Assembly (NCBI GenBank): GCA_963792125.1
Contig: CAWBVA010000012.1
Span: 124,001 to 188,000 of the forward strand
From: Methanocella_A sp963792125
GTDB taxonomy: Archaea > Halobacteriota > Methanocellia > Methanocellales > Methanocellaceae
DNA length: 64,000 nucleotides
Reading direction: 5' to 3'
Made by a program: the position numbers and the translations under genes. This document shows, one piece after another, positions 45,465-53,076 of the stretch. The stretch's first letter is position 1; each line of letters begins with the position of its first letter. The notes beneath the pieces were generated by a model, which saw nothing but the letters and a program-made list of their open reading frames with translations, was not told the DNA's origin and searched no databases.

Positions 45465-45989
45465 ATGGGCTTCGGCTCGGTGATTGCGACGGCGATCTCG
45501 ATCATCGTGCTCCTGGCTGCCGGCTACCTGCTTGCCGGGAGCATCACACACTCTGCGGACGTCACGGGCACCAGCATCAAGGCCGCCGCAGACCTCGAGA
45601 GCCAGCGGATGAATACGGTGCTGGCGATCGACGAAATCGGCAGCAACAGTGCAGAAGGGTGGTTCTCGTTCCACCTGGAGAACGTGGGCCAGGAGAAGAT
45701 CACGGACATCACGCAGATGGACGTCATCGTCAAGACGACCGGGCTGAACCAGTCCGTACATTATGTCCCGTACGGGACCGCGGGTCAGCCGTCGGTGTAC
45801 TGGGAGAACGACAGCATTACGTCGATCATGGCCGGGATCGGGGACGCAGTGAACCCGGGCATGCTCGACCCTGGCGAATATGTCAACATCCGCGTGTACG
45901 AGGAGGGCGGCTTCCCTTCCAGTACGGCATGGGTAAAGGTCACGGCGCCGAACGGGGCATCCGAATCATCGAACATCATAATAACGTAG
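45465..45989 (+). CDS. arlF2: ArlF-like archaellum protein, paralogue 2
   Basis: 174 aa. MGFGSVIATAISIIVLLAAG, then YLLAGSITHSADVTG; beta domain WFSFHLENVGQEKITDITQM and LDPGEYVNIRVYEEGG. ATG at 45465 has AGGAGTGAG upstream. It is adjacent to arlH, the usual place of arlF/arlG in euryarchaeal operons, so this copy may be the ancestral one. No Cys pair. An N-D-S sequon lies in the beta domain. Confidence 0.83.
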   Translation: MGFGSVIATAISIIVLLAAGYLLAGSITHSADVTGTSIKAAADLESQRMNTVLAIDEIGSNSAEGWFSFHLENVGQEKITDITQMDVIVKTTGLNQSVHYVPYGTAGQPSVYWENDSITSIMAGIGDAVNPGMLDPGEYVNIRVYEEGGFPSSTAWVKVTAPNGASESSNIIIT

Positions 45990-45998
45990 GTGAATGAA

Positions 45999-46730
45999 AT
46001 GGCAATGGTTGAACTGACTGAGGCAGAAAAAAAGAAGAGAATACTCTCGACGGGCAACATGGAGATCGACAAGAAGCTTGCGGACGGCCTGCCGATCCAT
46101 TCACTGAACCTCATCGAGGGGGCAAACGACACAGGCAAGAGCGTGCTCACCCAGCAAATCACCTGGGGCGGGCTCAACCAGGGGCATACCTTCGCAGTAT
46201 ACACCACGGAGAACACAATCAAGAGCTTCCTGAGCCAGATGGAGAGCCTTTCGCTCGACATATCCGATCACTTTGCCTGGGGCTACCTGAAGATCTATCC
46301 TATCCACGTGGAAGGCGTTGAGCTGACGTCGGATATCGCGCGCAACTTCATGCAGCGGCTGGTCAGCCACATGAAGATGTGCCCGGAGGATATCCTCCTG
46401 ATCGACTCGTTCACCGTGTTCACCATCGGCTCCTCGTCGGACGACATCTTCAAGTTTTTCGCCGAGTGCAAGAACATGTGCGACATGGGCAAGACCATCA
46501 TGATCACCCTCCACCAGTACGCCTTCGACGAAGACACGCTGATCCGCATCAGGTCGATGGCGGACGGCCATATCAAGCTGAGGCTGGAGCAGGTGGGCGA
46601 CAGGTACGTAAACATGATGGAAGTCTCCAAGATCAGGGGTGCAAGCAAGGCGACGGGAAACATCGTCAGCTTTGAGGTGCACCCGGGCTACGGCCTAAAA
46701 ATCATTCCGTTCTCATCAGCGCAGGTATAA
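45999..46730 (+). CDS. arlH: Archaellum motor KaiC-like ATPase ArlH
   Basis: RecA-fold protein that binds ATP and the ArlI hexamer at the base of the archaellum; its phosphorylation or nucleotide state controls assembly and switching. Walker A is EGANDTGKSVLTQQ, Walker B EDILLIDSFTV. Length of 243 aa is normal. The frame can start at GTG 45990, but ATG 45999 sits five bases after GGTGA. One base separates it from arlI. Confidence 0.93.
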   Translation: MAMVELTEAEKKKRILSTGNMEIDKKLADGLPIHSLNLIEGANDTGKSVLTQQITWGGLNQGHTFAVYTTENTIKSFLSQMESLSLDISDHFAWGYLKIYPIHVEGVELTSDIARNFMQRLVSHMKMCPEDILLIDSFTVFTIGSSSDDIFKFFAECKNMCDMGKTIMITLHQYAFDEDTLIRIRSMADGHIKLRLEQVGDRYVNMMEVSKIRGASKATGNIVSFEVHPGYGLKIIPFSSAQV

Positions 46731-46731
46731 C

Positions 46732-48522
46732 ATGAGCAACGAGCCGCCGGTACAGAGCAAAGTAGGGGAGTTCAAGCTCCCGTTCGACCTGATCGAACCG
46801 CCGAAGGACCACGATCACTCGGACTTCAACAATTGCGGGATTTACCGTATTCTGCCGCCCGAGGGCAAGGCAGAGGCGGAAAAGAACCCGTACCTGCTGG
46901 ACTACCTCCACATGATCCCCATCGAGACCATCGGCATACCCAGGCTCGTCACCAAGCTGGACCGAAAGCTGAACGAGGCCAAGGCCCCGAACTTCATCTA
47001 CCCGGCCGGCGACGACATCTACATCCATATTTACGGCGACGTCAACGACGTCCGTAACTACTACATCCCGGTGGAGCAGCACTTCGTCGTGGACATCAAC
47101 CAGTACCTGCCCGTGGTCGAGGAACGCCTCGTGGACATGGTATCAGGCTACACGCCGGGCAGCCTCGAGGAGCGGCAGGCGATCCTGAAAGAATGCCTTC
47201 ATAAGATCTGCGTGATCGACGAGAAGAAAAAGCCAGCTGCGGTGCGGAAAAAGAGCAATGTGCCGTTTGCGTCCATGTTCGCAAAGAAGGAGGGCGGCCG
47301 CACGGTGACCATGACGAAGAACGAGTACAACGCGCTCGAGTACTACGTCATGCGCGAAAAAGTCGGCATGGGTCTGCTGGAGCCCGTGATCAAGGACAAG
47401 AACATCGAAGATATTACCTGCGACGGCTACGGGCCGATCTTCCTTGAGCACAAGATCTTTAAAGGGCTGAAGACAGCCATCGAGTTCTCCCAGCAGGACC
47501 TCAACCGGTTCGTGCTGCAGCTTTCCGAGAAGATCGGGAAGCCGATCACCTTCGCCAGCCCGATCGTCGATGCCACACTCCCGGACGGGAGCCGTATCAA
47601 CATCGTCTACGGCGACGACGTCTCCAAGCGCGGCAGCAACTTCACCATCCGTAAGTTCTCCGACAAGCCGATGAGCCTCCTGACACTGATAGAATCCAAC
47701 ACCATGGACTACAGCATGGCCGCCTACCTCTGGATCATGCTCCAGGAGGGCATGAGCGCATTCGTCAGCGGCGAGACCGCGAGCGGCAAGACGACGACGC
47801 TGAACGCCATCATGGCGTTCATCCCCCCGACCGCGAAGATCGTGTCCATCGAAGATACGGCTGAAGTACAGGTGCCGCACAAGAACTGGACCAGGGAGAT
47901 CACAAGAGGCGGCGGCAAAGGCACGAATGCGTCGGAGGTCGGTATGTTCGACCTGCTGAAGGCCGCGCTGCGTCAACGTCCCAACTACATCGTGGTGGGT
48001 GAAATCCGAGGCGTCGAGGGCGCCGTCGCGTTCCAGGCCATCCAGACCGGCCACCCCGTGCTCTCTACGTTCCATGCGGCGTCGGTGGAGAAGCTGATCC
48101 AGCGTCTAACCGGCGACCCGATCAACATTCCCAAGACCTACGTGGACAACCTGAACCTCATTATCATCCAGAGCGCGGTGAAACGGCCGGATGGCAAGAC
48201 TGTCCGCCGGGTACTGTCTATCAATGAGATCGTGGGCTACAACCCCCAGACCAAAGGCTTCAGCTATGTGGAAGCGTTTTCCTGGGACCCGGTCACCGAC
48301 ACGTTTGCCTTCAAGGGCAGCGGCTCCAGCTACCTGCTCGAGCAGAAGATAGCCCGCAGTCTCGGCATCCCGAGCCATAAGACCAAGATCATATACGACG
48401 AGATCGAGAAGCGCGCGAAGATACTGAAGAAAATCAACGAGTCCAAGATGACCGATTACTACGACTTCTACAACATGGTCGTGAAGATCGAGAAGCGCGG
48501 GCTTCTCAAGATGGAGGTGTGA
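46732..48522 (+). CDS. arlI: Archaellum assembly and rotation ATPase ArlI
   Basis: Hexameric type II/IV secretion-like ATPase powering both filament assembly and rotation. The N-terminal domain (1-300) is longer than in Sulfolobus. The C-terminal RecA domain has Walker A GETASGKTTTLNA (about 347-359), the Asp box VSIEDTAEVQVPHKNW, Walker B YIVVGEIRG (about 419) and the His box TGHPVLSTFHAASVEKL. 596 aa, intact. Its stop overlaps the next possible start (GTGA), coupling it to arlJ. Confidence 0.96.
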   Translation: MSNEPPVQSKVGEFKLPFDLIEPPKDHDHSDFNNCGIYRILPPEGKAEAEKNPYLLDYLHMIPIETIGIPRLVTKLDRKLNEAKAPNFIYPAGDDIYIHIYGDVNDVRNYYIPVEQHFVVDINQYLPVVEERLVDMVSGYTPGSLEERQAILKECLHKICVIDEKKKPAAVRKKSNVPFASMFAKKEGGRTVTMTKNEYNALEYYVMREKVGMGLLEPVIKDKNIEDITCDGYGPIFLEHKIFKGLKTAIEFSQQDLNRFVLQLSEKIGKPITFASPIVDATLPDGSRINIVYGDDVSKRGSNFTIRKFSDKPMSLLTLIESNTMDYSMAAYLWIMLQEGMSAFVSGETASGKTTTLNAIMAFIPPTAKIVSIEDTAEVQVPHKNWTREITRGGGKGTNASEVGMFDLLKAALRQRPNYIVVGEIRGVEGAVAFQAIQTGHPVLSTFHAASVEKLIQRLTGDPINIPKTYVDNLNLIIIQSAVKRPDGKTVRRVLSINEIVGYNPQTKGFSYVEAFSWDPVTDTFAFKGSGSSYLLEQKIARSLGIPSHKTKIIYDEIEKRAKILKKINESKMTDYYDFYNMVVKIEKRGLLKMEV

Positions 48523-48524
48523 GC

Positions 48525-50150
48525 ATGGCAGAGACGGCAGAGACAGGCGTGCCCGTGGTCAAGGTGAGCAGGAAGGTCAAGTCTGCCGGATCGTTAGGCT
48601 CCTTCGGCAAATCATTAAAACAGTCGTTGCTCCCGATCACCACGTACTTCCAGAGCTATGTGGAGAGCGGCCGGATCGACATCGACCTCCTCTATACGGT
48701 CACCTACATGAACACGATCGCCACCGGCGAGATCGCCCGTGACGAGATCTTCCGTCGCGTCTCTGAGCGTGATGACTTCGTCTGTTCGAAATATTTCAAG
48801 CAGGTCTACATGCTGGCGAAAAACTGGAATTATGAGTACAGTGTTGCCTGCTCTGTCGTGGCCAAACGTGTGGCTAACAAGCGTCTGAAAGACCTGCTCA
48901 TGCGGCTGGCAAACGCCATGTCCTCTGGCGAGCCTGAGGCGAAGTTCCTGGAGGGCGAGTGGGTCACGATGATGTCGATCTACAAGAACGAGTACGAGCG
49001 GGCCCTGGAGTCGCTGAAGCGGTGGACGGACGCGTACATTGCGCTACTCGTTTCTATGGCCTTCGTGTCGGTGACGATGCTGCTGTCGGTCATCCTCTAC
49101 AGCCTTGGCGATCCGTTCCAGATGCTCATGTTAACGGTCGTACTGACCGCGCTGGTCGGCGCCATATGCATCTACGTCATCCGGGCGGAGGCGCCTAAGG
49201 AGTACAAGACACATAGCCTGAAGTTCAAATCCATCGAGCAGAAGCAGATCGGTGATCTGGAGAAGGTACTGCTCCCCGGCGCACTGATCCTGGGTGCATT
49301 GATGTTCGTCATGGGCGTGAACAACGGCTTTATCATGATCATCATTGGCCTGATCATCGCGCCGATCGGGTTCATAGGCATGATAGACGACAAGAACGTC
49401 GACCGTCGCGACCGCGACTTCTCCCAGTTCACCAAGATGCTGGGTGCGATCTGCGGGGGCATGGGCGTCACGGTGAAAGAGGGAATTAAAAAGGTCGACC
49501 AGAAGTCGATCGGGTCGCTGGACACACTGGTCAGGCGGCTCTACGTGCAGCTGATGATGGGTATCGAGCCCCGGCTCTGCTGGCAAAAGTTCGTCGGCTT
49601 CGCGGGGAGCGACCTGATGCATAAGTTCTCCTACGTATTCCTGGACGCCATCGAACTGGGCGGCGACCCGGTGAAAATCGGCAAACTGGTCAACAGCACC
49701 AGTCTCGAGATCGTGCTCCTGCGGCTGAAGCGGCAGCTCACGGCATCGAGCTTCACCACGCTGCTCATCCCGCTTCACATCTCCATGACCGCCCTGATCA
49801 TCTTCATCATCGAAATCATGATCATATTTTCAACCATGATCTCGAAACTCTACAGCTCGATGGACACGTTCGACACCACCGGCACCGGTGGTGTTTCAGT
49901 CCAGTCCATGGGGTTCAGCCTGTTCACGAACGTGGATACCAACTTACTGGCGCAGTACGCGTTCATGATGGTGCTGGTCTTCACGGTCGTCAACACGCTT
50001 GCCGCGTGGGTGGCGGTGGGCGGAAACAAATACAAGGTGTGCTATTACGGGGCAATCATGTCAGTCACGTCGGGACTGGCGCTGATCATCGTGCCCATAG
50101 CAGTCCAGACGATATTCAGCTTCCCGACGATAACGGCAGGTGGATTATGA
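48525..50150 (+). CDS. arlJ: Archaellum membrane platform protein ArlJ
   Basis: Polytopic core protein homologous to type IV pilus TadB/TadC (T2SSF domains) that receives torque from ArlI. Two repeats are visible: membrane helices near residues 170-225 and 245-300, and a second set near 410-540, separated by the T2SSF cytoplasmic helices. Motifs: KYFKQVYMLAKNWNYEYSVA and SYVFLDAIELGGDPVKIGKL. 541 aa. ATG 48525 chosen over GTG 48519; both follow GGAGGTG. The stop overlaps the ATG of the Met-Pro-repeat gene (ATGA). Confidence 0.94.
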   Translation: MAETAETGVPVVKVSRKVKSAGSLGSFGKSLKQSLLPITTYFQSYVESGRIDIDLLYTVTYMNTIATGEIARDEIFRRVSERDDFVCSKYFKQVYMLAKNWNYEYSVACSVVAKRVANKRLKDLLMRLANAMSSGEPEAKFLEGEWVTMMSIYKNEYERALESLKRWTDAYIALLVSMAFVSVTMLLSVILYSLGDPFQMLMLTVVLTALVGAICIYVIRAEAPKEYKTHSLKFKSIEQKQIGDLEKVLLPGALILGALMFVMGVNNGFIMIIIGLIIAPIGFIGMIDDKNVDRRDRDFSQFTKMLGAICGGMGVTVKEGIKKVDQKSIGSLDTLVRRLYVQLMMGIEPRLCWQKFVGFAGSDLMHKFSYVFLDAIELGGDPVKIGKLVNSTSLEIVLLRLKRQLTASSFTTLLIPLHISMTALIIFIIEIMIIFSTMISKLYSSMDTFDTTGTGGVSVQSMGFSLFTNVDTNLLAQYAFMMVLVFTVVNTLAAWVAVGGNKYKVCYYGAIMSVTSGLALIIVPIAVQTIFSFPTITAGGL

Positions 50151-51283
50151 TAATAGAGGGACCAATACTCCTGGTCATCCTGGTCGTCGTAGCGCTGGTC
50201 ATTGCCGCGCTCGGCGTGTATGTCAGGTTTGCGATGGGAAGAGCGCCTGCGGGCGGAGACATGATTTTTTCCCGGTTACTGCGGGCAGGCCCGAAGGCCG
50301 ATCCTGAGGAAGAGGCTGGCACTGCGGTACCGGAAGCGCCCGTGGCCACAGCCGCTGGCCGGCTGTCCGGCATCGATCTGCCGGCACTGTCCGGCGGCAG
50401 CCTGCCCGCCGATCCGGCGATGGACGGCACGTCGGATATGAAAAGCTTGCTGTCTGGCTTCGGCGGCGGGCTCTCCGGACTGATGAGCGCCCGGAAAAAC
50501 AAGGAGAAAATCAAGGAAGAGGTAAAGATCATCGACAGCCAGCTCGAACAGGTCCTCAAGCAGTCGGAAGCGATCAGCGCGCCGGAAAACATGCCAGCGG
50601 GCATGCTCGACATGCCGCTGAGTATGCCGGATATGTCACTCAACATGCCTGACAGCATGCCACTAAGCATGCCGGAAAGCGCACCAATGAGTATGCCCGA
50701 CATGCCAAACATGCCCAATATGCCGGACGGTATGTCGTTTAATCTGCCGGACAGCGCACCGCTAAGCATGCCTGACATGCAGCTTACCTTGCCGGACATT
50801 GCTCCAGTCAGTGAACCGGCAAGCTCGCCAGGATCAGGGCCTGCAATCGGCGTCGGCGGAGGCGGGGAGCACGCGCCGATAAAAAACAGCGGCGAAGGAG
50901 TCAAGAAGCTGTGCAAAGAATACGTCATGCCGGATGCGCCCCTTATGCCGGGCGAAGAAGGACTACAGCTCGGCCTCGGTGACCCGGGCCAGAGCCCGGA
51001 TGGCAAAAGCAAATCGAAAAAGTCCAAAGATGCCAAAGGCAAGTACGGAGACAGCCAGTCTCAGAACCAGATTGGTGACTTCGGAGGCAAGAAGGCCGAC
51101 GCGAGCGACGACCTGCTAAAGGACCTGGAGGCAGAAGTCACGGTGGAGGAGGCCGTCAACATGTCGATCATGAAAGAGTATGCCGACATGCCCATCACCT
51201 GCGATGAGATCGAAACCGACCTGAAGGGTATCCTGGGCAACATCACCGTCAATACGCACGGCAAGAAGAACATGCGTATGTGA
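50147..51283 (+). CDS. Membrane-anchored Met-Pro-repeat protein, last gene of the arl operon
   Basis: Not a family I recognise. 378 aa from an ATG overlapping the arlJ stop; the longer frame from 50006 is an arlJ shadow. One N-terminal membrane helix (residues 5-25, ILLVILVVVALVIAALGVYV) followed by basic residues, so the body is probably cytoplasmic. Then an Ala/Pro linker; a Lys/Glu coiled coil at about 115-145; and at 149-218 about ten imperfect repeats of MP-D/E-S-MPLS type (MPDSMPLSMPESAPMSMPDM). A low-complexity Gly/Ser/Lys linker leads to an acidic C-terminal domain (315-370; SDDLLKDLEAEVTVEEAVNM). Its coupling to arlJ suggests a role at the motor platform, perhaps as tether or signalling adaptor; that is inference. 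Confidence 0.8.
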   Translation: MIIEGPILLVILVVVALVIAALGVYVRFAMGRAPAGGDMIFSRLLRAGPKADPEEEAGTAVPEAPVATAAGRLSGIDLPALSGGSLPADPAMDGTSDMKSLLSGFGGGLSGLMSARKNKEKIKEEVKIIDSQLEQVLKQSEAISAPENMPAGMLDMPLSMPDMSLNMPDSMPLSMPESAPMSMPDMPNMPNMPDGMSFNLPDSAPLSMPDMQLTLPDIAPVSEPASSPGSGPAIGVGGGGEHAPIKNSGEGVKKLCKEYVMPDAPLMPGEEGLQLGLGDPGQSPDGKSKSKKSKDAKGKYGDSQSQNQIGDFGGKKADASDDLLKDLEAEVTVEEAVNMSIMKEYADMPITCDEIETDLKGILGNITVNTHGKKNMRM

Positions 51284-51402
51284 ATCACAATTATCCCAAA
51301 GACGCGAAGGCGCGGGGCGGCGTGGCACTTTCATAGTACGCGCTGCAACGAATACCACGAGGTGCCACGACTTTTTTAAGTGGCCCCGCGCCATAGCGTC
51401 TA

Positions 51403-51560
51403 AAAATTTTCGAAAAGGTGTCGGGAAAACCTTTTCTAAAAAGGTTTTCCTGACTCTCGACACCCGCACATGTGCCAAAGGCACCAATAAAATGATCGTT
51501 TTTGAAGGGGTGCAAGGGGGAACTTTTTCCCAAAAAGTTCCCCCTGTACGCTTGCCTGAA
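51403..51560 (+). repeat. Intergenic hairpin-rich dispersed repeat, copy B
   Basis: Same modules as 3571-3850: TTTTCGAAAAGGTGTCGGG with a hairpin AAAACCTTTT...AAAAGGTTTT and CGACACC, then GATCGTTTTTGAAGGGGTGC and GGGGGAACTTTTT...AAAAAGTTCCCCC. It lies after the archaellum operon. A short CACAGAGG-type segment (CCTCCGTGTCCTCTGTAGCC) follows near 51594. No gene between 51284 and 51774. Confidence 0.7.
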
Positions 51561-51774
51561 CTGCGATACAATAATATTTGCGTTCTTAGTGCCCTCCGTG
51601 TCCTCTGTAGCCTCCGTGCAAGCGAAATTATATCTACCCGGTGCGTGAATATATGCCACCGACAAAGAAAGTATATGCCCGAACAGGGCAGATACTGACA
51701 AAAACGCGGCCCACGGGGACGCCAGGGCCGGGAAGGTGTCCTTCCCGACCTACAGGGATACCAGGGCCGGGAAG

Positions 51775-51939
51775 GTGTCGCAATTGAACGAGTACAACGC
51801 ATGCCCGTATATCGTCGCAGGCTCTCTATGTGTAATGGAGGGTATCAGGTCCTGGGTCTGCATCCGGCACGACCGGATCGTCAGCATGGCGCACTGCGAG
51901 GAATGCAGGCTGGTCTTGACTCGCACCCCGAGCTTTTAA
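51775..51939 (+). CDS. Small Cys-rich protein
   Basis: 54 aa from GTG 51775, five Cys: NACPY, GSLCVM, SWVCIRH and AHCEECRLV. The final CxxC plus the preceding Cys and His residues suggest a small zinc-binding fold. Upstream, a 19-base segment (CCAGGGCCGGGAAGGTGTC) is tandemly duplicated 39 bases apart (51722-51740 and 51761-51779); the second copy provides the start. Initiation is uncertain (ribosome-binding site GGGAAGG at best). No family recognised. Confidence 0.5.
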   Translation: MSQLNEYNACPYIVAGSLCVMEGIRSWVCIRHDRIVSMAHCEECRLVLTRTPSF

Positions 51940-51957
51940 AATCATGGAGTGACAGAC

Positions 51958-52188
51958 ATGAGAAAGGTATTACATTTTAACCAGAAGGACTATAAGAACA
52001 GCCCCGAGCACACAATCAAGCTCATCGTACACTCGGCCAACATAGGCAGGCTCGAGGAAGGCACGCTGGAGCGCATCAAGCCCGAACCCAACTCTGCCGT
52101 CGACGTATGGCACGCGGTCTGTGGCGTGACGACCTGCGAAATCACCATCAACAAGCAGAAGTCCGAAGCTACCATCATCACAGTCTGA
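51958..52188 (+). CDS. Small hypothetical protein
   Basis: 76 aa (MRKVLHFNQKDYKNSPEHTI ... CGVTTCEITINKQKSEATII). It looks like a small beta-rich soluble protein with one C-x4-C pair (AVCGVTTCEI). ATG 51958; a GTG at 51949 is in frame. It follows the small Cys-rich gene by 18 bases, so the pair may be co-transcribed. Function unknown to me. Confidence 0.6.
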   Translation: MRKVLHFNQKDYKNSPEHTIKLIVHSANIGRLEEGTLERIKPEPNSAVDVWHAVCGVTTCEITINKQKSEATIITV

Positions 52189-52333
52189 TCGCGCTTTAAC
52201 GCGATCGAATGCTTTTTATTACTTTTCTTTATATACCGTTCATCTAGTTACTTTTTATTCACTTAGCCGGAACCTGGCACTACTCACACGACGTTTTTTC
52301 AGAAAAGGGCAACGCAGCCTTTTTACTGACCAT

Positions 52334-52369
52334 ACGTAGTGTACGTCGTGACCGTCGTGTACGTAGTGT
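52334..52369. repeat. Four tandem 9-bp iterons
   Basis: ACGTAGTGT, ACGTCGTGA, CCGTCGTGT, ACGTAGTGT lie end to end; the consensus is MCGTMGTGW. They sit in the 423-base gap upstream of the small membrane protein gene. Could bind a regulator. Confidence 0.7.
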
Positions 52370-52458
52370 TTGGTGCCGGCGAACGCGTATGATGGAACGC
52401 TGCGCCATGATTTACATCGATAGACAACTATGTACGTTTTGTCAATTCATGCCATCAA

Positions 52459-52505
52459 CATATGCCGATTTTGTATGAAAAAGGCATATGCAAAACTATA
52501 TATGT
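52459..52505 (+). promoter_or_regulatory. Inverted repeat operator-like site and TATA box
   Basis: CATATGCC (52459-52466) and GGCATATG (52483-52490) form a perfect 8-bp inverted repeat with a 16-base spacer, ending two bases before the TATA-like AAAACTATATATG (52492-52504). A leader of about 100 bases with CCCCGGACAAGGGG follows before the ATG at 52612. Confidence 0.6.
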
Positions 52506-52611
52506 GTTCGGGACACAGTATCCTTTGCTAAAGCAAGCAAGTAAAAGCCCCGGACAAGGGGTTAAGGCTCTCCGCACACTATCGCGGGGCCGCAAAAGGA
52601 TGTGAAAACCT

Positions 52612-52797
52612 ATGAATACCGTGAGCGTCAATGCGACGCAGCTAATGGGCATCGCCCTGGGGCTGCTGGTCGTCGTTGCGGGAATCATAGTGAACGTAAT
52701 GAAGTTCGGCAATGATATTTCGCTGACTAACATGGCGTCGTACGCCGCGCTTGGCTTCCTCGTGCTGCTGAGCATGTTCATACTGGGAAGGGAATAA
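52612..52797 (+). CDS. Small two-helix membrane protein
   Basis: 61 aa with two hydrophobic segments: LMGIALGLLVVVAGIIVNVM (about 11-30) and YAALGFLVLLSMFILG (about 44-59), linked by KFGNDISLTN. ATG after AAGGATGTG. Own promoter with TATA box and inverted repeat. Family not recognised; the regulated-looking promoter argues it is real. Confidence 0.65.
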   Translation: MNTVSVNATQLMGIALGLLVVVAGIIVNVMKFGNDISLTNMASYAALGFLVLLSMFILGRE

Positions 52798-52830
52798 GCC
52801 CGTAATAAGGCCTTTTTTCGACTTTTGGGA

Positions 52831-53035
52831 GGTCTCTAAGGTTACCAGAGGGCACGGAGACTTTCACCACAGAGGGCACAGAGGACACAGAGGTTTGCAC
52901 AGAGAACGTTTTAAGAACAGGGCTTTCACGTATCAGCCTTTTTCTAGAAAGTCCTCTGTGCCGGCCTCTGTGTCCTCTGTGTCCCCTGTGGTGAAGTAGT
53001 CTCCATGCCCTCCCGAAACCTCGGTGACCTCAAGA
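52831..53035. repeat. Long inverted repeat of the CACAGAGG family
   Basis: Left arm near 52831-52893 (GAGGTCTC..., TTCACCACAGAGGGCACAG, AGGACACAGAGG) and right arm near 52964-53035 (CCTCTGTGTCCTCTGTG, CCCCTGTGGTGAA..., GGTGACCTC) are largely complementary. It occupies the gap between two plus-strand genes. No gene inside. Confidence 0.7.
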
Positions 53036-53076
53036 GGGCAAAGGATTAATACCACCGCCGTAAAAAATAGCCAAAC

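Noticed and set aside
52831..53035. Possible CRISPR array from repeated ACAGAGG words
   Set aside because: The repeats are short, contiguous and form one inverted repeat; there are no regular spacers and no cas genes nearby.
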